Origin: Clostridium disporicum
GTDB taxonomy: Bacteria > Bacillota > Clostridia > Clostridiales > Clostridiaceae
Direction: 5' to 3'
Assembly: GCF_001405015.1 (NCBI RefSeq)
Contig: NZ_CYZX01000011.1
Coordinates: 117,574 to 142,274 of the forward strand
Length of the DNA: 24,701 nt
The translations under genes and the position numbers were made by a program. Shown here piece by piece: positions 24,589-24,701 of the stretch. The stretch's first letter is position 1. Every line of letters starts with the position of its first letter. Under the pieces are notes generated by a model, which saw only the letters and a program-made list of their open reading frames with translations, was not told where the DNA came from and did not search any database.

Positions 24589-24625
24589 AATGATTTTTAA
24601 AATCATTTCAGTAGACGGTCTTTTT
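24577..24625. terminator. Long terminator hairpin overlapping the 3' end of the upstream gene
   Basis: Outer arms GGCTGTCT (24577-24584) and AGACGGTC (24613-24620), with two G-U pairs, enclose CTGAAATGATTTT (24585-24597) and AAAATCATTTCAG (24599-24611), giving a stem of about 21 bp with one bulge. TTTTT follows on plus. The opposite strand has a T-run too (complement of 24570-24574), so it may work both ways. Confidence 0.85.
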
Positions 24626-24689
24626 ATTTTTTATTCATATATTTATATGAAATTATTTCTAAATGAACAAGTTTTTTGACACGACAAAT

Positions 24690-24695
24690 AGGAGG
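24690..24695 (+). promoter_or_regulatory. Ribosome binding site of a gene starting beyond the window
   Basis: AGGAGG followed by TTATAA reaches the last base, so a start codon is expected within the next few bases outside. The start itself is not seen. Confidence 0.45.
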
Positions 24696-24701
24696 TTATA
24701 A

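Noticed and set aside
24634..24651. Short palindrome TTCATATA-TT-TATATGAA after the last gene
   Set aside because: A pure AT dyad with two-base loop and no T-run; likely chance in this composition.

Overview
The window is strongly AT-rich chromosomal DNA from a spore-forming member of Clostridium or a close relative. The evidence is a set of typical clostridial markers: an alpha/beta-type small acid-soluble spore protein, a DUF4364 protein, a stand-alone TSCPD protein, a PdaB-like polysaccharide deacetylase, a very large 2-hydroxyacyl-CoA dehydratase activase-type protein, a T-box-controlled valS, and consistent AGGAGG-type ribosome binding sites. I see no phage, plasmid, complete insertion sequence, rRNA, tRNA or CRISPR array.

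Layout from left to right. A 5' stub of a minus-strand gene (1-7) faces a DUF6873 protein (+). A minus-strand group follows: a spore DNA-binding SASP, a SAM methyltransferase and hslO, closed by a terminator at 906-936. Next is the plus-strand diaminopimelate/lysine operon asd-dapA-dapB with a 54-codon gene behind it, closed by a bidirectional terminator shared with cobO (-). dapH (+), the next step of the same pathway, stands alone after cobO. Then come a tandem OB-fold single-strand DNA-binding protein (-), a membrane-anchored deacetylase (-), DUF4364 (+), a cytoplasmic beta-propeller protein (-, sharing its TTAA stop with DUF4364), a TSCPD protein (+) and an N-acetylmuramoyl-L-alanine amidase (-).

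The minus-strand block from about 23.1 kb down to 11.9 kb holds the 1421-residue activase-like protein, valS with its T-box leader (Val specifier GTA), a MATE transporter, a DUF3892 protein, folC and deoD. The right end has three tiny minus-strand genes (43, 86 and 55 residues) ending in a terminator. Divergent from them is a plus-strand 184-residue protein of unknown function whose last codons and stop lie inside its own terminator hairpin. A ribosome binding site at the last bases announces another gene just outside.

Functional threads: asd, dapA, dapB and dapH make diaminopimelate precursors for lysine and peptidoglycan, and dihydrodipicolinate is also the precursor of the spore solute dipicolinic acid. 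The SASP and possibly the PdaB-like deacetylase are also spore-related. cobO, folC and deoD are cofactor and nucleoside metabolism genes. I did not find a convincing wholly new system. The most unexplained parts are the 1421-residue redox-type protein and the cluster of small unknown genes at 23.2-24.6 kb. Several track-length starts were shortened to ATG codons with proper ribosome binding sites; the reasons are given per gene.
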